Shown here one piece after another: positions 19,173 to 27,818 of a stretch of 64,000 nt of DNA. Source of the stretch: Chitinophagaceae bacterium PMP191F (GTDB lineage Bacteria > Bacteroidota > Bacteroidia > Chitinophagales > Chitinophagaceae); NCBI GenBank assembly GCA_001302245.1, contig LGYU01000021.1, forward strand, positions 26,259 to 90,258. Direction: 5' to 3'. Under the pieces are notes generated by a model, which saw only the letters and a program-made list of their open reading frames with translations, did not search any database and was not told the DNA's origin. The translations under genes and the position numbers were made by a program. The first letter of the stretch is position 1. The number at the start of each line of letters is the position of its first letter.

Positions 19173-20630
19173 ATGAAACAGAGAAAGATCATTCTGGGAG
19201 CGCTTTCTGTAGTGACCGCTACAGTAGTTGGGCTGGTAGCCTGTAAAAAAGGTTTTAATGACAAAGCAGACCGTTCTTTGTCAGCTGGTATCACTGCTAC
19301 CTGCAGCACACCTGGTAGCTGTGGCGACAGTACTATTACCGGCGTAATTACATCTGACATTTACCTGCAAAGCTGTAAAGAGTACCATCTGAACGGCCTG
19401 GTATATGTGGCAAACGGAGCTAAGATCATTATTGAAGCAGGTACACGCATTGAAGGTAATGCAGGTACAGCCGGTACACCCGGAACTCCCGGTGGCGGCC
19501 TTGTTATTACACGCGGATCACAGATCATTGCCGACGGAACTGAAACTTGTCCCATCGTATTCACTTCTTACCGTTGGGATGGTGCACCTCAGTCTGGTGA
19601 CTGGGCTGGTGTGGTTATTTTAGGAAATGCACCGGTTAACAAAACCAACCCGCTGATTGAAGGTATTCCTGACAACCCACCTGCCGATGCACATTATGGT
19701 GGTAACAATTGCAACGACACTTCAGGTATCCTGCGTTATGTACGTATTGAGTATGCAGGTTATGAACTGAGCCCCAACAACGAGATCAATGGTCTTACAT
19801 TTGGTGGTGTAGGTTGCGGTACAGTAGTTGAGCACGTAGAAGTGTTCAAATCAAGAGACGATGCATTCGAATTTTTCGGTGGTACAGTAAACTGTAAATG
19901 GCTGGTTGCTGTAGATGCCCTGGATGACATGTTTGATACTGACTTTGGTTATGTAGGACATATCCAGTTTGCACTGGGACTGTCTGACCTTACCCGTGCT
20001 GACATCAGCCAGTCAAATGGTATTGAGTCTGATAACGACGGAACCGGTTCAAACGACAATCCTCAGACCTATCCCCAGATCTCTAACATGACCATCATTG
20101 GCCCCGGTTGCTCACTGGCATCATCTACTATGCCTCCTGCCAATGGAACTTACGGAAGAGCTGCGCATCTTAGAAGAAACACTGGTTTCTGCATCTCTAA
20201 CTCTATTTTCATGGGCTTCAAATGGAGCATTTCTATTGATGGAGCAGCTTCTCAGAACAAATTGTTTGTAAGCGGCGTATCCAGCTTCCGCAACAACCTG
20301 GTACATGCCTGCGATACTGCTTACAAAAGAGAGAACCCTGCTTCAGGCGTATGGACTACCGATGCTTTGGCATGGGGTAACAAACAGTATATCACTCCAG
20401 GTGCTAATGACAGCATCCTGTTACTGGATCCTTATGATCGTCTGACCCAGGATTTTGCACTGCCAAGAACCAATTCTCCTGCTAAGAACTCTGTGTTCTA
20501 CTCAGGTTGTTTTGATGGTGGCTGCTGCAGCTTCAGCTTTACCAGCGTAGACTTTAAAGGTGCGTTTGGTACTACAAACTGGGCCCAGGACATCAACTAC
20601 GGTGGTTGGGTAAGATACTATGCAGATTAA
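19173..20630 (+). CDS. Right-handed beta-helix lipoprotein, probably abundant
   Basis: 485 residues. Lipobox Cys24 (GLVAC) is followed by a Ser-rich linker. Residues of about 45-400 show repeated short strands and turns (GLVYVANGAKIIIEAGTRIE; GGLVITRGSQIIADGTE; YVRIEYAGYELS; EHVEVFKSRDDAFEFFGGTV), the pattern of a parallel beta-helix. Many Cys residues near both ends may form disulfides. Codon choice is noticeably more restricted than in the neighbours (mostly aac, ctg, ggt, cag), suggesting high expression. A strong hairpin terminator follows it inside the operon. It probably sits on the outer surface and works with the TonB receptor; the ligand is unknown. Confidence 0.82.
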   Translation: MKQRKIILGALSVVTATVVGLVACKKGFNDKADRSLSAGITATCSTPGSCGDSTITGVITSDIYLQSCKEYHLNGLVYVANGAKIIIEAGTRIEGNAGTAGTPGTPGGGLVITRGSQIIADGTETCPIVFTSYRWDGAPQSGDWAGVVILGNAPVNKTNPLIEGIPDNPPADAHYGGNNCNDTSGILRYVRIEYAGYELSPNNEINGLTFGGVGCGTVVEHVEVFKSRDDAFEFFGGTVNCKWLVAVDALDDMFDTDFGYVGHIQFALGLSDLTRADISQSNGIESDNDGTGSNDNPQTYPQISNMTIIGPGCSLASSTMPPANGTYGRAAHLRRNTGFCISNSIFMGFKWSISIDGAASQNKLFVSGVSSFRNNLVHACDTAYKRENPASGVWTTDALAWGNKQYITPGANDSILLLDPYDRLTQDFALPRTNSPAKNSVFYSGCFDGGCCSFSFTSVDFKGAFGTTNWAQDINYGGWVRYYAD

Positions 20631-20646
20631 TCCTTATCGTTTTACA

Positions 20647-20682
20647 GGTAAATGGATACAACCGTATCCATTTACCATTTTT
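20647..20682 (+). terminator. Perfect 13-bp hairpin with T tract inside the operon
   Basis: GGTAAATGGATAC (20647-20659) pairs with GTATCCATTTACC (20664-20676), followed by ATTTTT. It lies between the beta-helix lipoprotein gene and the next gene, 10 bases before the next start, so it is likely a partial terminator that sets a higher dose of the first product. Confidence 0.8.
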
Positions 20683-20691
20683 AAAAATTAC

Positions 20692-21501
20692 ATGTTCATG
20701 CAAAAAAGAAATTTGTTTTACCTGTTATTGGTGTTCACATTTATCATCAGTTGTACAAAAGAAAAAACTGTAGAAAGCTACGATTACGGCAGGGTGTCTG
20801 TTGCCTATAAGAATTTTGCCAGTGCCCCTGATGTAAAGATCGAATTGAACAATATGGTACTGGGTACATTAAAAGCAGGCAGTCCCCGTCCGCTGGAAAG
20901 TATGTTTGTGCGTGAAGAAAAACCCATTACACTTCGCATTAAGAAGTTGTCAACAGATTCAATACTGCTCGATACCACCTTTTTACCTGCTCACGAAAAT
21001 AACTTTACCCTGTTCATTACAGAACTGCTGAATCTTGCTACTTTTTATACACCCCTGAACTCGTCAGTAAGTCTTGATTCAAACAGGTTCCAGTTGCTGA
21101 ACAACGTCCGCATACAGGGAGTGCAACGAAAAGTGAATTTCAGGTTTTTTGCACCCCTCAATACCACGCTTACAGCTTTTGAAGAATTGCCTTATGAATT
21201 AAAAAATGTGGAATTTGGTCAACTAAGTACGGCTATTGACGTTCCCAAATCCAGGTATCCGGCGGGTCAGTCACAGACTTTCCGAAGGCCCTTGTACATA
21301 AAAGTGTATGATGCAGTGACAGATACTTTGCTGGTTGACCTCAGAACCGGTACTGCCAATGGCACTTACGGCAGGGTTTTATCGTCGGGTACATTTACTT
21401 CGGCATCTAGTGGTGGTGCATTTAAAATAGTGAATATGAGCACAGTACAGGCAAGCGGCCCCGCTGCTTATGTTGATCCGCTCACTATTTACGACATGTA
21501 A
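20692..21501 (+). CDS. Lipoprotein, DUF4397-like
   Basis: 269 residues from ATG 20692 (a second ATG two codons later is equally possible). Codons upstream in the same frame run through the terminator hairpin and are not used. Lipobox Cys21 (IISC) is followed by GRVSVAYKNFASAPDVKIEL, NNMVLGTLKAGS and later beta-rich segments that recall DUF4397 proteins; the match is weak. It follows the receptor and beta-helix lipoprotein and probably belongs to the same surface complex. Reduced expression relative to the preceding gene is expected from the terminator between them. Confidence 0.7.
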   Translation: MFMQKRNLFYLLLVFTFIISCTKEKTVESYDYGRVSVAYKNFASAPDVKIELNNMVLGTLKAGSPRPLESMFVREEKPITLRIKKLSTDSILLDTTFLPAHENNFTLFITELLNLATFYTPLNSSVSLDSNRFQLLNNVRIQGVQRKVNFRFFAPLNTTLTAFEELPYELKNVEFGQLSTAIDVPKSRYPAGQSQTFRRPLYIKVYDAVTDTLLVDLRTGTANGTYGRVLSSGTFTSASSGGAFKIVNMSTVQASGPAAYVDPLTIYDM

Positions 21502-21582
21502 CCAAATTGCTATTTCAGGCGGGTGGTGCTGGCATACAAATGGAATTAGTGTTAACTTTAGAAGAGCAAAAAAACAGTGAAC

Positions 21583-22368
21583 ATGCAAAAGTTATTATTA
21601 GGATGGCTGTTGTGTATGTTTGCGACACCTGCAGGCACCGGAACAGCGTTACCACCAGAAAGGGCCTTTCATGCCGGTGAAACAGTAAGTTACACCGTTT
21701 ATTATACGGTAGCCGGATTGTATGTAAATGCCGGCACAGCCACTTTTACCACACAGCTTGCCCAACTGCAGAACAAGCCCGTTTTTCACCTGAAAGGTGA
21801 AGGCAATTCAAACAGCAAATACGACTGGATATTTAAAGTGCGCGATAAATATGAAAGTTTTGTTGACACGGTAAACCTGCAGCCGCTACAGTTTGTGCGC
21901 AATATCCAGGAAGGTTCTTACAAAAAATATGAGAACGTAAGTTTTAACCATACCACCGGTACCGCTATCACCAACGATGGCGTGTTCAAGGTGCCACATG
22001 GTGTACAGGATGTGATCAGTATGGTGTACTCAATGCGGAATACTGATTTTAACAGCTATAAGGTAGGAGACACCATACCTTTCAATATGTTCCTGGACAA
22101 CGAGGTATATCACCTGTATATCCGCTATACCGGAAAAGAGAACGTAAAGACCAAATATGGCAAATTCAAAGCACTCAAATTAAAGCCCCTGTTGTTAAAG
22201 GGCTCATTGTTCCAGGGCGGAGAAGAAATGGATGTATGGGTGAGCGATGATGCCAACCATATTCCGTTGAGGATACAAACACCTATATCAGTAGGAAAAA
22301 TAAAGGTGGACATGATGTATCACCGCAACCTGCGGCATCCGTTAAGCAGTTTTATTGACCTGGATTAA
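21583..22368 (+). CDS. DUF3108 domain protein, exported
   Basis: 261 residues from ATG 21583; an in-frame GTG two codons earlier is an alternative. A signal peptide (MQKLLLGWLLCMFATPAG) is followed by a complete DUF3108 pattern: ERAFHAGETVSYTVYYTV, AGLYVNAGTATF, KYDWIFKVRDKYESFVDT, VHGVQDVISMVYSMR-like motifs and a final DANHIPLRIQTPISVGKIKV. The family is periplasmic, with a predicted lipocalin- or LolA-like fold and no proven function. It is probably the fourth gene after the receptor in this run. Confidence 0.88.
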   Translation: MQKLLLGWLLCMFATPAGTGTALPPERAFHAGETVSYTVYYTVAGLYVNAGTATFTTQLAQLQNKPVFHLKGEGNSNSKYDWIFKVRDKYESFVDTVNLQPLQFVRNIQEGSYKKYENVSFNHTTGTAITNDGVFKVPHGVQDVISMVYSMRNTDFNSYKVGDTIPFNMFLDNEVYHLYIRYTGKENVKTKYGKFKALKLKPLLLKGSLFQGGEEMDVWVSDDANHIPLRIQTPISVGKIKVDMMYHRNLRHPLSSFIDLD

Positions 22369-22388
22369 GGCAGTACTTTACAGAGGTT

Positions 22389-22688
22389 ATGAAACGCTAT
22401 CTTATCGACCTGATCAACTGGTTTCGTGGCAAAGAAAAAAAAGCCACCTGGCACATTGCTGCATCCTCTCCCGATCCGGACTTGCTGGCCGTAGCCGCGT
22501 ACGAGATCAAAAAACATTTCCTGCTGTACAATCAACCTTACTGTGTATCGGTAGTACATGACGATGCCTGGGAACTGATCGATTTCTGGCGCAACAATGG
22601 CTGTCGCATCTGCCTGGAAGCTGACAATACCGGCGAACTGCTCTATATTATCTACACCCTTCCGCAACAGCAGAATCAACCTTCCTGA
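22389..22688 (+). CDS. Small cytosolic hypothetical protein
   Basis: 99 residues, MKRYLIDLINWFRGKEKKAT to the end QQQNQPS. It has no signal peptide or membrane helix. A compact alpha-beta pattern is visible (DPDLLAVAAYEIKKHFLLY; CVSVVHDDAWELIDFWRNNG; CRICLEADNTGELLYIIYTL). It starts 20 bases after the DUF3108 stop, so it is probably co-transcribed. I do not recognise the family; coding is supported by position, length and codon use like its neighbours. Confidence 0.7.
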   Translation: MKRYLIDLINWFRGKEKKATWHIAASSPDPDLLAVAAYEIKKHFLLYNQPYCVSVVHDDAWELIDFWRNNGCRICLEADNTGELLYIIYTLPQQQNQPS

Positions 22689-23006
22689 TCTGTATTCTAC
22701 CGGTGCTGTTGACTCATTTTCCGAACATGAAAAATTGATGAAAGGTAATGTGTATTTCCCTGTAAGTGCATAACGTTGCAAATAGATATCAATGAGCAAC
22801 ATGCTACAGATTGCTGAATGCTGCACATCCCTTGCTTTCATTGTTTTCTGTTAATCACTATTTCATACAACCAGCCAGGCTGCTTAAAAATGGCATTGTA
22901 CCGACCGCCGGCAGCCTTATTACAACGGACACAATTTTGTAATTGCCCGATACAAGGCATTTTGCCTGAATTGACCGGGCTTCTATAATTCTAAACAGTC
23001 TAAAAG
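22689..23006. other. 318-base intergenic region ahead of the metalloprotease
   Basis: It contains no credible ORF. A nested hairpin (GCCCG 22945-22949 with CGGGC 22976-22980, and AGGC/GCCT inside) lies about 27 bases before the start at 23007, and only weak promoter-like matches are present. Confidence 0.45.
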
Positions 23007-25598
23007 ATGCATTTGAAAAAAGCCATTGCAGTTTCTATCCTGGCAGCAGGATGTTCCTGTTCAGTGCTGGCACAGCAACCGCAGCGTGTTCCCCGTCAGA
23101 ACGTACCGGCAGGAGCAACTGCGCCCACAGGAGCGCCTTCTATGCCACAAAACACCCCCCGTGTAGGCATTAAGCCCTATTCTGAAGTGATCACAGAAAA
23201 AGCACGCACTTCAGTTGGTCTGTTCACCGTTCATCGTGTGGAAGACAAAGTATATTTTGAACTGGCCGATAGTGTGCTGGGCCGCGACATCCTGGTGGTA
23301 AGCCGCCTGGCAAAAGGCGGTGTTGATATGCGTGCCGGTGGTTCCATGTCTGGTTATGCAGGCGACCAGCTCAATACCAGTGTGGTTCGTTTTGAAAAAG
23401 GACCCAACAACAGGATATTCCTGCGCGATCTGTCGTACAGCGAATACTCCCGCGATTCATCTATGCCGATGTTCAAAGCGGTAATGAACTCCAATGTACA
23501 GCCTATCGCTTTGTCGTTTGATGTACGTGCATTCAACAGGGATTCTGTTTCCGGAGCACGCAGTACAGTTATTGAACTGACAGATGTGATCAACAGCGAT
23601 AACGATATCTTCTTCCTGGGCAATTCTAAAAACGCCCTGCGTATCGGAGCTTACCAGTCAGATAAATCATATTTACTGGATGTAAAAACATTCCCGATCA
23701 ATACCGAAATTAAAACGGTAAAAACCTATGCAAGGGCAGCCGGTAATGCAGGTGGTGGTGCTGCACCTATGATGTTTGGTGCGCCTACAGGCCCTGTTAC
23801 GATTGAGTTGAACACCTCAATGGTATTATTGCCTAAAGTGCCGATGCAGCCCCGCTACTTTGATCCACGCGTAGGATATTTCACTTCCAGCTATACCGAT
23901 TTCGATGCCAATCCGCAGGGTGTAAAAAGAGTTTCTATGATTGCCCGCTGGAGACTTGAACCCAAAGATGAGGATATTGAAAAATACAAAAGAGGTGAAC
24001 TGGTTGAACCTAAAAATCCGATCATCATTTACATAGATCCGGCTACGCCTGCCAAATGGGTTCCATACCTGATTGCAGGTATCAACGACTGGCAGGTTGC
24101 TTTTGAAAAAGCAGGATTTAAAAATGCCATCATTGGTAAAAAAGCACCCACACCACAGGAAGATCCTTCGTGGAGCCTGGATGATGCACGCCACTCAGCC
24201 GTGGTATACAAACCTTCCAGCGTTGCCAACGCCAGCGGACCGCATATTTCCGATCCGCGCAGTGGCGAGATCATGGAAACACATATCAACTGGTATCACA
24301 ACGTAATGAAGCTGATTCATGACTGGTACATGATCCAGTGCGCAGCTGTTGATCCCAAAGCACGTAAAATGGAATACGATGACGAACTGATGGGACAACT
24401 GATCCGTTTTGTTTCTTCGCATGAAGTAGGTCATACACTGGGCCTGCGTCACAACTGGGGTTCTAGCTCTACCACGCCTGTTGAGAACCTGCGCAATAAA
24501 GCATGGGTAGAAGAGAACGGACATACACCTTCTATTATGGACTATGCCCGTTTCAACTACGTGGCACAGCCTGAAGATAATATCACTGAAAAAGGATTGT
24601 TTCCCCGTATTGGTGATTACGACAAATGGGCTATTGAATGGGGTTACAAATGGATCCCTGAAGCACGTTCTGCCGATGATGAAAAACCCATCCTGAACAA
24701 ATGGGTAGTGAATAAACTGAAAGACAAACGTTACTGGTTTGGTACAGAAACCAGCCCTGATGATCCCCGCGGACAGAATGAAGACCTGGGCGATAATGCC
24801 ATGAAGGCAAGTGAATATGGTATCAGGAACCTGAAAAGAATCCTGGCCAATTTACCGGAGTGGACCAAATCTGCCAACGAAGGATATGATGACCTGGAAG
24901 GTATGTACAACCAGCTGACCAGTCAGTTTGGCCGTTACATTGGCCATGTTACCAAAAACATTGGCGGACGTTATGAAAACCTGAAAACTGTAGAACAGTC
25001 TGGTCCTGTTTATGAACTGGTACCTGCTGCCACACAGCTGGAGGCTATGGACTTCCTGAACAAACAGGTATTTGCAACGCCTACATGGGTACTTGATCAG
25101 AAAATACTGTCATTAACAGGAGCTTCTCCTGCCAACATTATCAGTGGTCTGCAGGATTTGGCACTGAACAGGTTGATCAGCGCTGCTACCATTAACAGGC
25201 TGTTGACTGCGGAAGCACTGAACGATAAAGCGTTCAAAGCAACCGATATGTTCAATGAGCTGCGTAAAGGTATCTGGAACGAACTGAACACCAAACAGGC
25301 CATTACTATCTATCGCAGAAATCTGCAGAAGTCTTATGTAGAGAAAATGATTGCTATCATTAAACCTGCTCCCGCTGTAGAAGTACCGGCAGTTATTGGT
25401 GGCGGCCGTGGTGGTGGTGCAAGACCTGCTGATAATACAAAGACCTCTGATGTGGTATCTGTTGTAAAAGCGAATCTTGTTGCTATCCGCACCAGCATTA
25501 AAGCTGCGTTGCCAACTGTAACAGACAGTATGACAAAATACCACCTGCAGGATCTTTCTGACAGGATCACGAATGCGCTGAGCACAAAAGGCGAATAA
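23007..25598 (+). CDS. Secreted zinc-dependent metalloprotease (DUF5117/DUF5118 type)
   Basis: 863 residues. The signal peptide ends near VLAQ; a Pro/Gln/Ala-rich linker follows (to about 55), then the DUF5118 and DUF5117 regions. The catalytic zinc motif is HEVGHTLGLRH, with His472, Glu473, His476 and His482, the extended metzincin type. The following NWGSSSTT and SIMDYARFNY (Met-turn-like) agree with this. A Gly/Arg-rich strip (IGGGRGGGARP) lies near the C-terminus. Such proteins are large periplasmic or secreted peptidases of Bacteroidota with little experimental work. It has its own terminator and, like the beta-helix lipoprotein, somewhat restricted codon use. Confidence 0.93.
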   Translation: MHLKKAIAVSILAAGCSCSVLAQQPQRVPRQNVPAGATAPTGAPSMPQNTPRVGIKPYSEVITEKARTSVGLFTVHRVEDKVYFELADSVLGRDILVVSRLAKGGVDMRAGGSMSGYAGDQLNTSVVRFEKGPNNRIFLRDLSYSEYSRDSSMPMFKAVMNSNVQPIALSFDVRAFNRDSVSGARSTVIELTDVINSDNDIFFLGNSKNALRIGAYQSDKSYLLDVKTFPINTEIKTVKTYARAAGNAGGGAAPMMFGAPTGPVTIELNTSMVLLPKVPMQPRYFDPRVGYFTSSYTDFDANPQGVKRVSMIARWRLEPKDEDIEKYKRGELVEPKNPIIIYIDPATPAKWVPYLIAGINDWQVAFEKAGFKNAIIGKKAPTPQEDPSWSLDDARHSAVVYKPSSVANASGPHISDPRSGEIMETHINWYHNVMKLIHDWYMIQCAAVDPKARKMEYDDELMGQLIRFVSSHEVGHTLGLRHNWGSSSTTPVENLRNKAWVEENGHTPSIMDYARFNYVAQPEDNITEKGLFPRIGDYDKWAIEWGYKWIPEARSADDEKPILNKWVVNKLKDKRYWFGTETSPDDPRGQNEDLGDNAMKASEYGIRNLKRILANLPEWTKSANEGYDDLEGMYNQLTSQFGRYIGHVTKNIGGRYENLKTVEQSGPVYELVPAATQLEAMDFLNKQVFATPTWVLDQKILSLTGASPANIISGLQDLALNRLISAATINRLLTAEALNDKAFKATDMFNELRKGIWNELNTKQAITIYRRNLQKSYVEKMIAIIKPAPAVEVPAVIGGGRGGGARPADNTKTSDVVSVVKANLVAIRTSIKAALPTVTDSMTKYHLQDLSDRITNALSTKGE

Positions 25599-25620
25599 GC
25601 CTATTCACCTGTAAGTATAT

Positions 25621-25655
25621 AAAGGAGGCTGTCGCAGGACAGCCTCCTTTTTTTA
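25621..25655 (+). terminator. Strong intrinsic terminator of the metalloprotease gene
   Basis: AAAGGAGGCTGTC pairs with GACAGCCTCCTTT around GCAG, followed by more T residues. Confidence 0.85.
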
Positions 25656-25662
25656 TTGCCTG

Positions 25663-25693
25663 TTGATACCGGCAACAATATGTTGTATATTTC
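25663..25693 (+). promoter_or_regulatory. Promoter of the alpha-L-fucosidase gene
   Basis: TTG at 25663-25665, 20 bases, TATATTTC at 25686-25693 (one mismatch to TAnnTTTG). Only five bases separate it from the ATG at 25699, so the mRNA may have almost no leader. Confidence 0.5.
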
Positions 25694-25698
25694 ATACA

Positions 25699-27207
25699 AT
25701 GAAAGTGTTTGTATTCAGTTACCTGCTGGTGCTTGTTCTATCAGCAGGTGCACATGCGCAACCTGCTAATTATGTGATCATCCTGCCGGATGATTCACAG
25801 GCTGATATTATTCGTAAAGCAGCCGGTGTAGTACCCGCTGTCAACCAATTGCGCTGGCAGCAATTAGAAGTAACCGCCTTTTTTCATTTTGGCATCAATA
25901 CATTTACCAATAAAGAATGGGGCGATGGCAGGGAAGATCCGCAATGGTTCAATCCCACAGCTTTTAACGCACAGCAATGGATACAGACTGTAAAAGCAGC
26001 AGGCGTAAAACAGGTGCTCCTTACGGCCAAACACCATGACGGGTTTTGTTTGTGGCCTACCGCCACTACCGCACATTCTGTAAAAAACAGTTCATGGAAA
26101 AATGGTACGGGTGATGTAGTAAAAGAAGTAGCGCAGGCCTGCAATGCCAATGGTATTGGCTTTGGTGTTTACCTGTCGCCGTGGGACAGGAATGCTGCCA
26201 GTTATGGAACCGATGCTTACAATGACTTTTTTGTACAGCAACTTACAGAGTTGTTGACCTGGTACGGACGCATTGACGAAGTATGGTTTGATGGTGCCAA
26301 TGGGGAAGGCCCCAACGGTAAAAAACAGGTATATGAGTTTGAAAGATGGTACAGGCTGATCCGTAAGCTGCAGCCGAATGCTGTGATCGCTATTATGGGG
26401 CCCGATGTACGCTGGGTAGGAACTGAAACCGGGTACGGACGTGAACAGGAATGGAGTGTAGTGCCGGCCCCCAATATAGACCAGTCTGTAATTGCGGGTA
26501 ATGCGCAACAGGGAATTGTTATAAAGCCAATGGGCGATCTGCAGGGTGATGACCTGGGTAGTCGTGATAAAATAAAAAACGCCAAAGCGCTGGTATGGTA
26601 TCCTGCGGAAACAGATGTATCTATCCGGCCGGGATGGTTTTATCATCCTGCAGAAAACAACAAAGTGAAAACGCCGCAAACGCTGATGGATATTTATTAC
26701 AATTCTGTAGGCCGTAATGGGGTGTTGTTGCTGAATATTCCTCCTGATACAAAAGGATTGATACATGCAAACGACAGTATCAACCTGCTTGCGTGGAAAA
26801 AAAGACTGGACAATACTTTTGCAAAGAATCTTGCAGCAGATGCAACCATTGTATCGGTAAATGGATTAAATGCCCAAGCATTGCTGGATAATAATGACGC
26901 CACAGCCTGGACCACCAAAGGAAAAGATACTACCGCTATCATTGAATATACATTGCCAGCTATCCGCACTTTTAACATACTGCTGCTGCAGGAGAATATC
27001 AGGAAAGGGCAACGCATAGAGCAATTTGTATTGGAGTGCAAAAACGGAAATACCTGGAAGCATATTACAACCGGTACCACGGTAGGTTATAAAAGGATCA
27101 TCCGTTTTCCACCGGTTACTGCACAACAGGTCAGGCTGCGTATTGTATCATCACGGATTAACCCGGTACTGGGTACATTTGGGTTGTATAAGGAAGTGAC
27201 AGAGTAA
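25699..27207 (+). CDS. GH29 alpha-L-fucosidase, exported
   Basis: 502 residues from ATG 25699, chosen because MKVFVFSYLLVLVLSAGAHAQ is a clean signal peptide; the frame opens 12 codons earlier without one. The GH29 catalytic barrel covers about residues 50-370: FFHFGINTFTNKEWGDG, LLTAKHHDGFCLWPTATT and the nucleophile Asp198 in VWFDGANGEG. The C-terminal 130 residues look like a discoidin-type carbohydrate-binding module (DNNDATAWTTKGKDTTAI). This arrangement is common in fucosidases acting on alpha-1,3/4-linked fucose (subfamily B). It is not beside the SusCD locus and is flanked by a terminator and a deaminase gene, so it probably stands alone. Confidence 0.9.
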   Translation: MKVFVFSYLLVLVLSAGAHAQPANYVIILPDDSQADIIRKAAGVVPAVNQLRWQQLEVTAFFHFGINTFTNKEWGDGREDPQWFNPTAFNAQQWIQTVKAAGVKQVLLTAKHHDGFCLWPTATTAHSVKNSSWKNGTGDVVKEVAQACNANGIGFGVYLSPWDRNAASYGTDAYNDFFVQQLTELLTWYGRIDEVWFDGANGEGPNGKKQVYEFERWYRLIRKLQPNAVIAIMGPDVRWVGTETGYGREQEWSVVPAPNIDQSVIAGNAQQGIVIKPMGDLQGDDLGSRDKIKNAKALVWYPAETDVSIRPGWFYHPAENNKVKTPQTLMDIYYNSVGRNGVLLLNIPPDTKGLIHANDSINLLAWKKRLDNTFAKNLAADATIVSVNGLNAQALLDNNDATAWTTKGKDTTAIIEYTLPAIRTFNILLLQENIRKGQRIEQFVLECKNGNTWKHITTGTTVGYKRIIRFPPVTAQQVRLRIVSSRINPVLGTFGLYKEVTE

Positions 27208-27279
27208 CCTGCAGCACAATTCACACGCTAAAATCTACAACTGGTGTATGGGAATATATGGCAGGTAAATTCTCAACAA

Positions 27280-27287
27280 TACTTTTG
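27280..27287 (+). promoter_or_regulatory. -7 promoter box of the deaminase gene
   Basis: TACTTTTG fits TAnnTTTG and lies 17 bases before ATG 27305. The -33 part is poor. Confidence 0.4.
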
Positions 27288-27304
27288 TGTGTTAAAATAA
27301 GGCT

Positions 27305-27778
27305 ATGACGCACCAGTATTTTTTGCAGACCGCCATGCATGTGGCAAAACGTTCTATGGAAAAGGGAAACCTGCCGTTTGGATGCGTTTTAACTGGTCCT
27401 GAAAATACCATATTGCTGGAAGGAGAGAATACCGTAGTGACCGATGCGAATGCCATTGCACATTGTGAGATCAATCTTGTACAGCAACTGGGCAACAGGT
27501 TTGAACGTGATTATCTGCAGCAATGTACACTGTATGCTACTACCGAGCCATGTGCTATGTGTGCTGCTGCTATATACTGGAGTGGTATTGGCAAACTGGT
27601 ATATGCATTGGATAAAACTACTTTCCATCAGTTGGCGGGTACATCAGCACCTGAGCATATATTGGACATGCGTGCTGAAGAGGTATTGAACCGTGGCAGA
27701 AGAACTGTGAATGTGATCGGTCCGCTGATGGAAAAAGAAGCCGGGCAGGTTTATATGCAATGGCTACACGATAAATAG
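27305..27778 (+). CDS. Nucleoside/tRNA-type zinc deaminase (CDA family)
   Basis: 157 residues, cytosolic. The zinc site is HxE (His53, Glu55 in AHCEINLV) plus PCxxC (Cys83, Cys86 in TTEPCAMCAAAIYWSG). The length and the EPCAMC context fit the guanine deaminase/TadA-like branch rather than cytidine deaminase. It could deaminate guanine, a related base or a modified nucleoside; the exact substrate is unclear. It is convergent with the PhyH gene, 40 bases away. Confidence 0.88.
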   Translation: MTHQYFLQTAMHVAKRSMEKGNLPFGCVLTGPENTILLEGENTVVTDANAIAHCEINLVQQLGNRFERDYLQQCTLYATTEPCAMCAAAIYWSGIGKLVYALDKTTFHQLAGTSAPEHILDMRAEEVLNRGRRTVNVIGPLMEKEAGQVYMQWLHDK

Positions 27779-27818
27779 CATACTGCCCGGCATTAACTTA
27801 TTATAGAGGGTGTTGTTA

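Noticed and set aside
26092..26766. 224-codon minus-strand open frame
   Set aside because: Antisense to the GH29 catalytic domain, whose motifs and nucleophile are intact.
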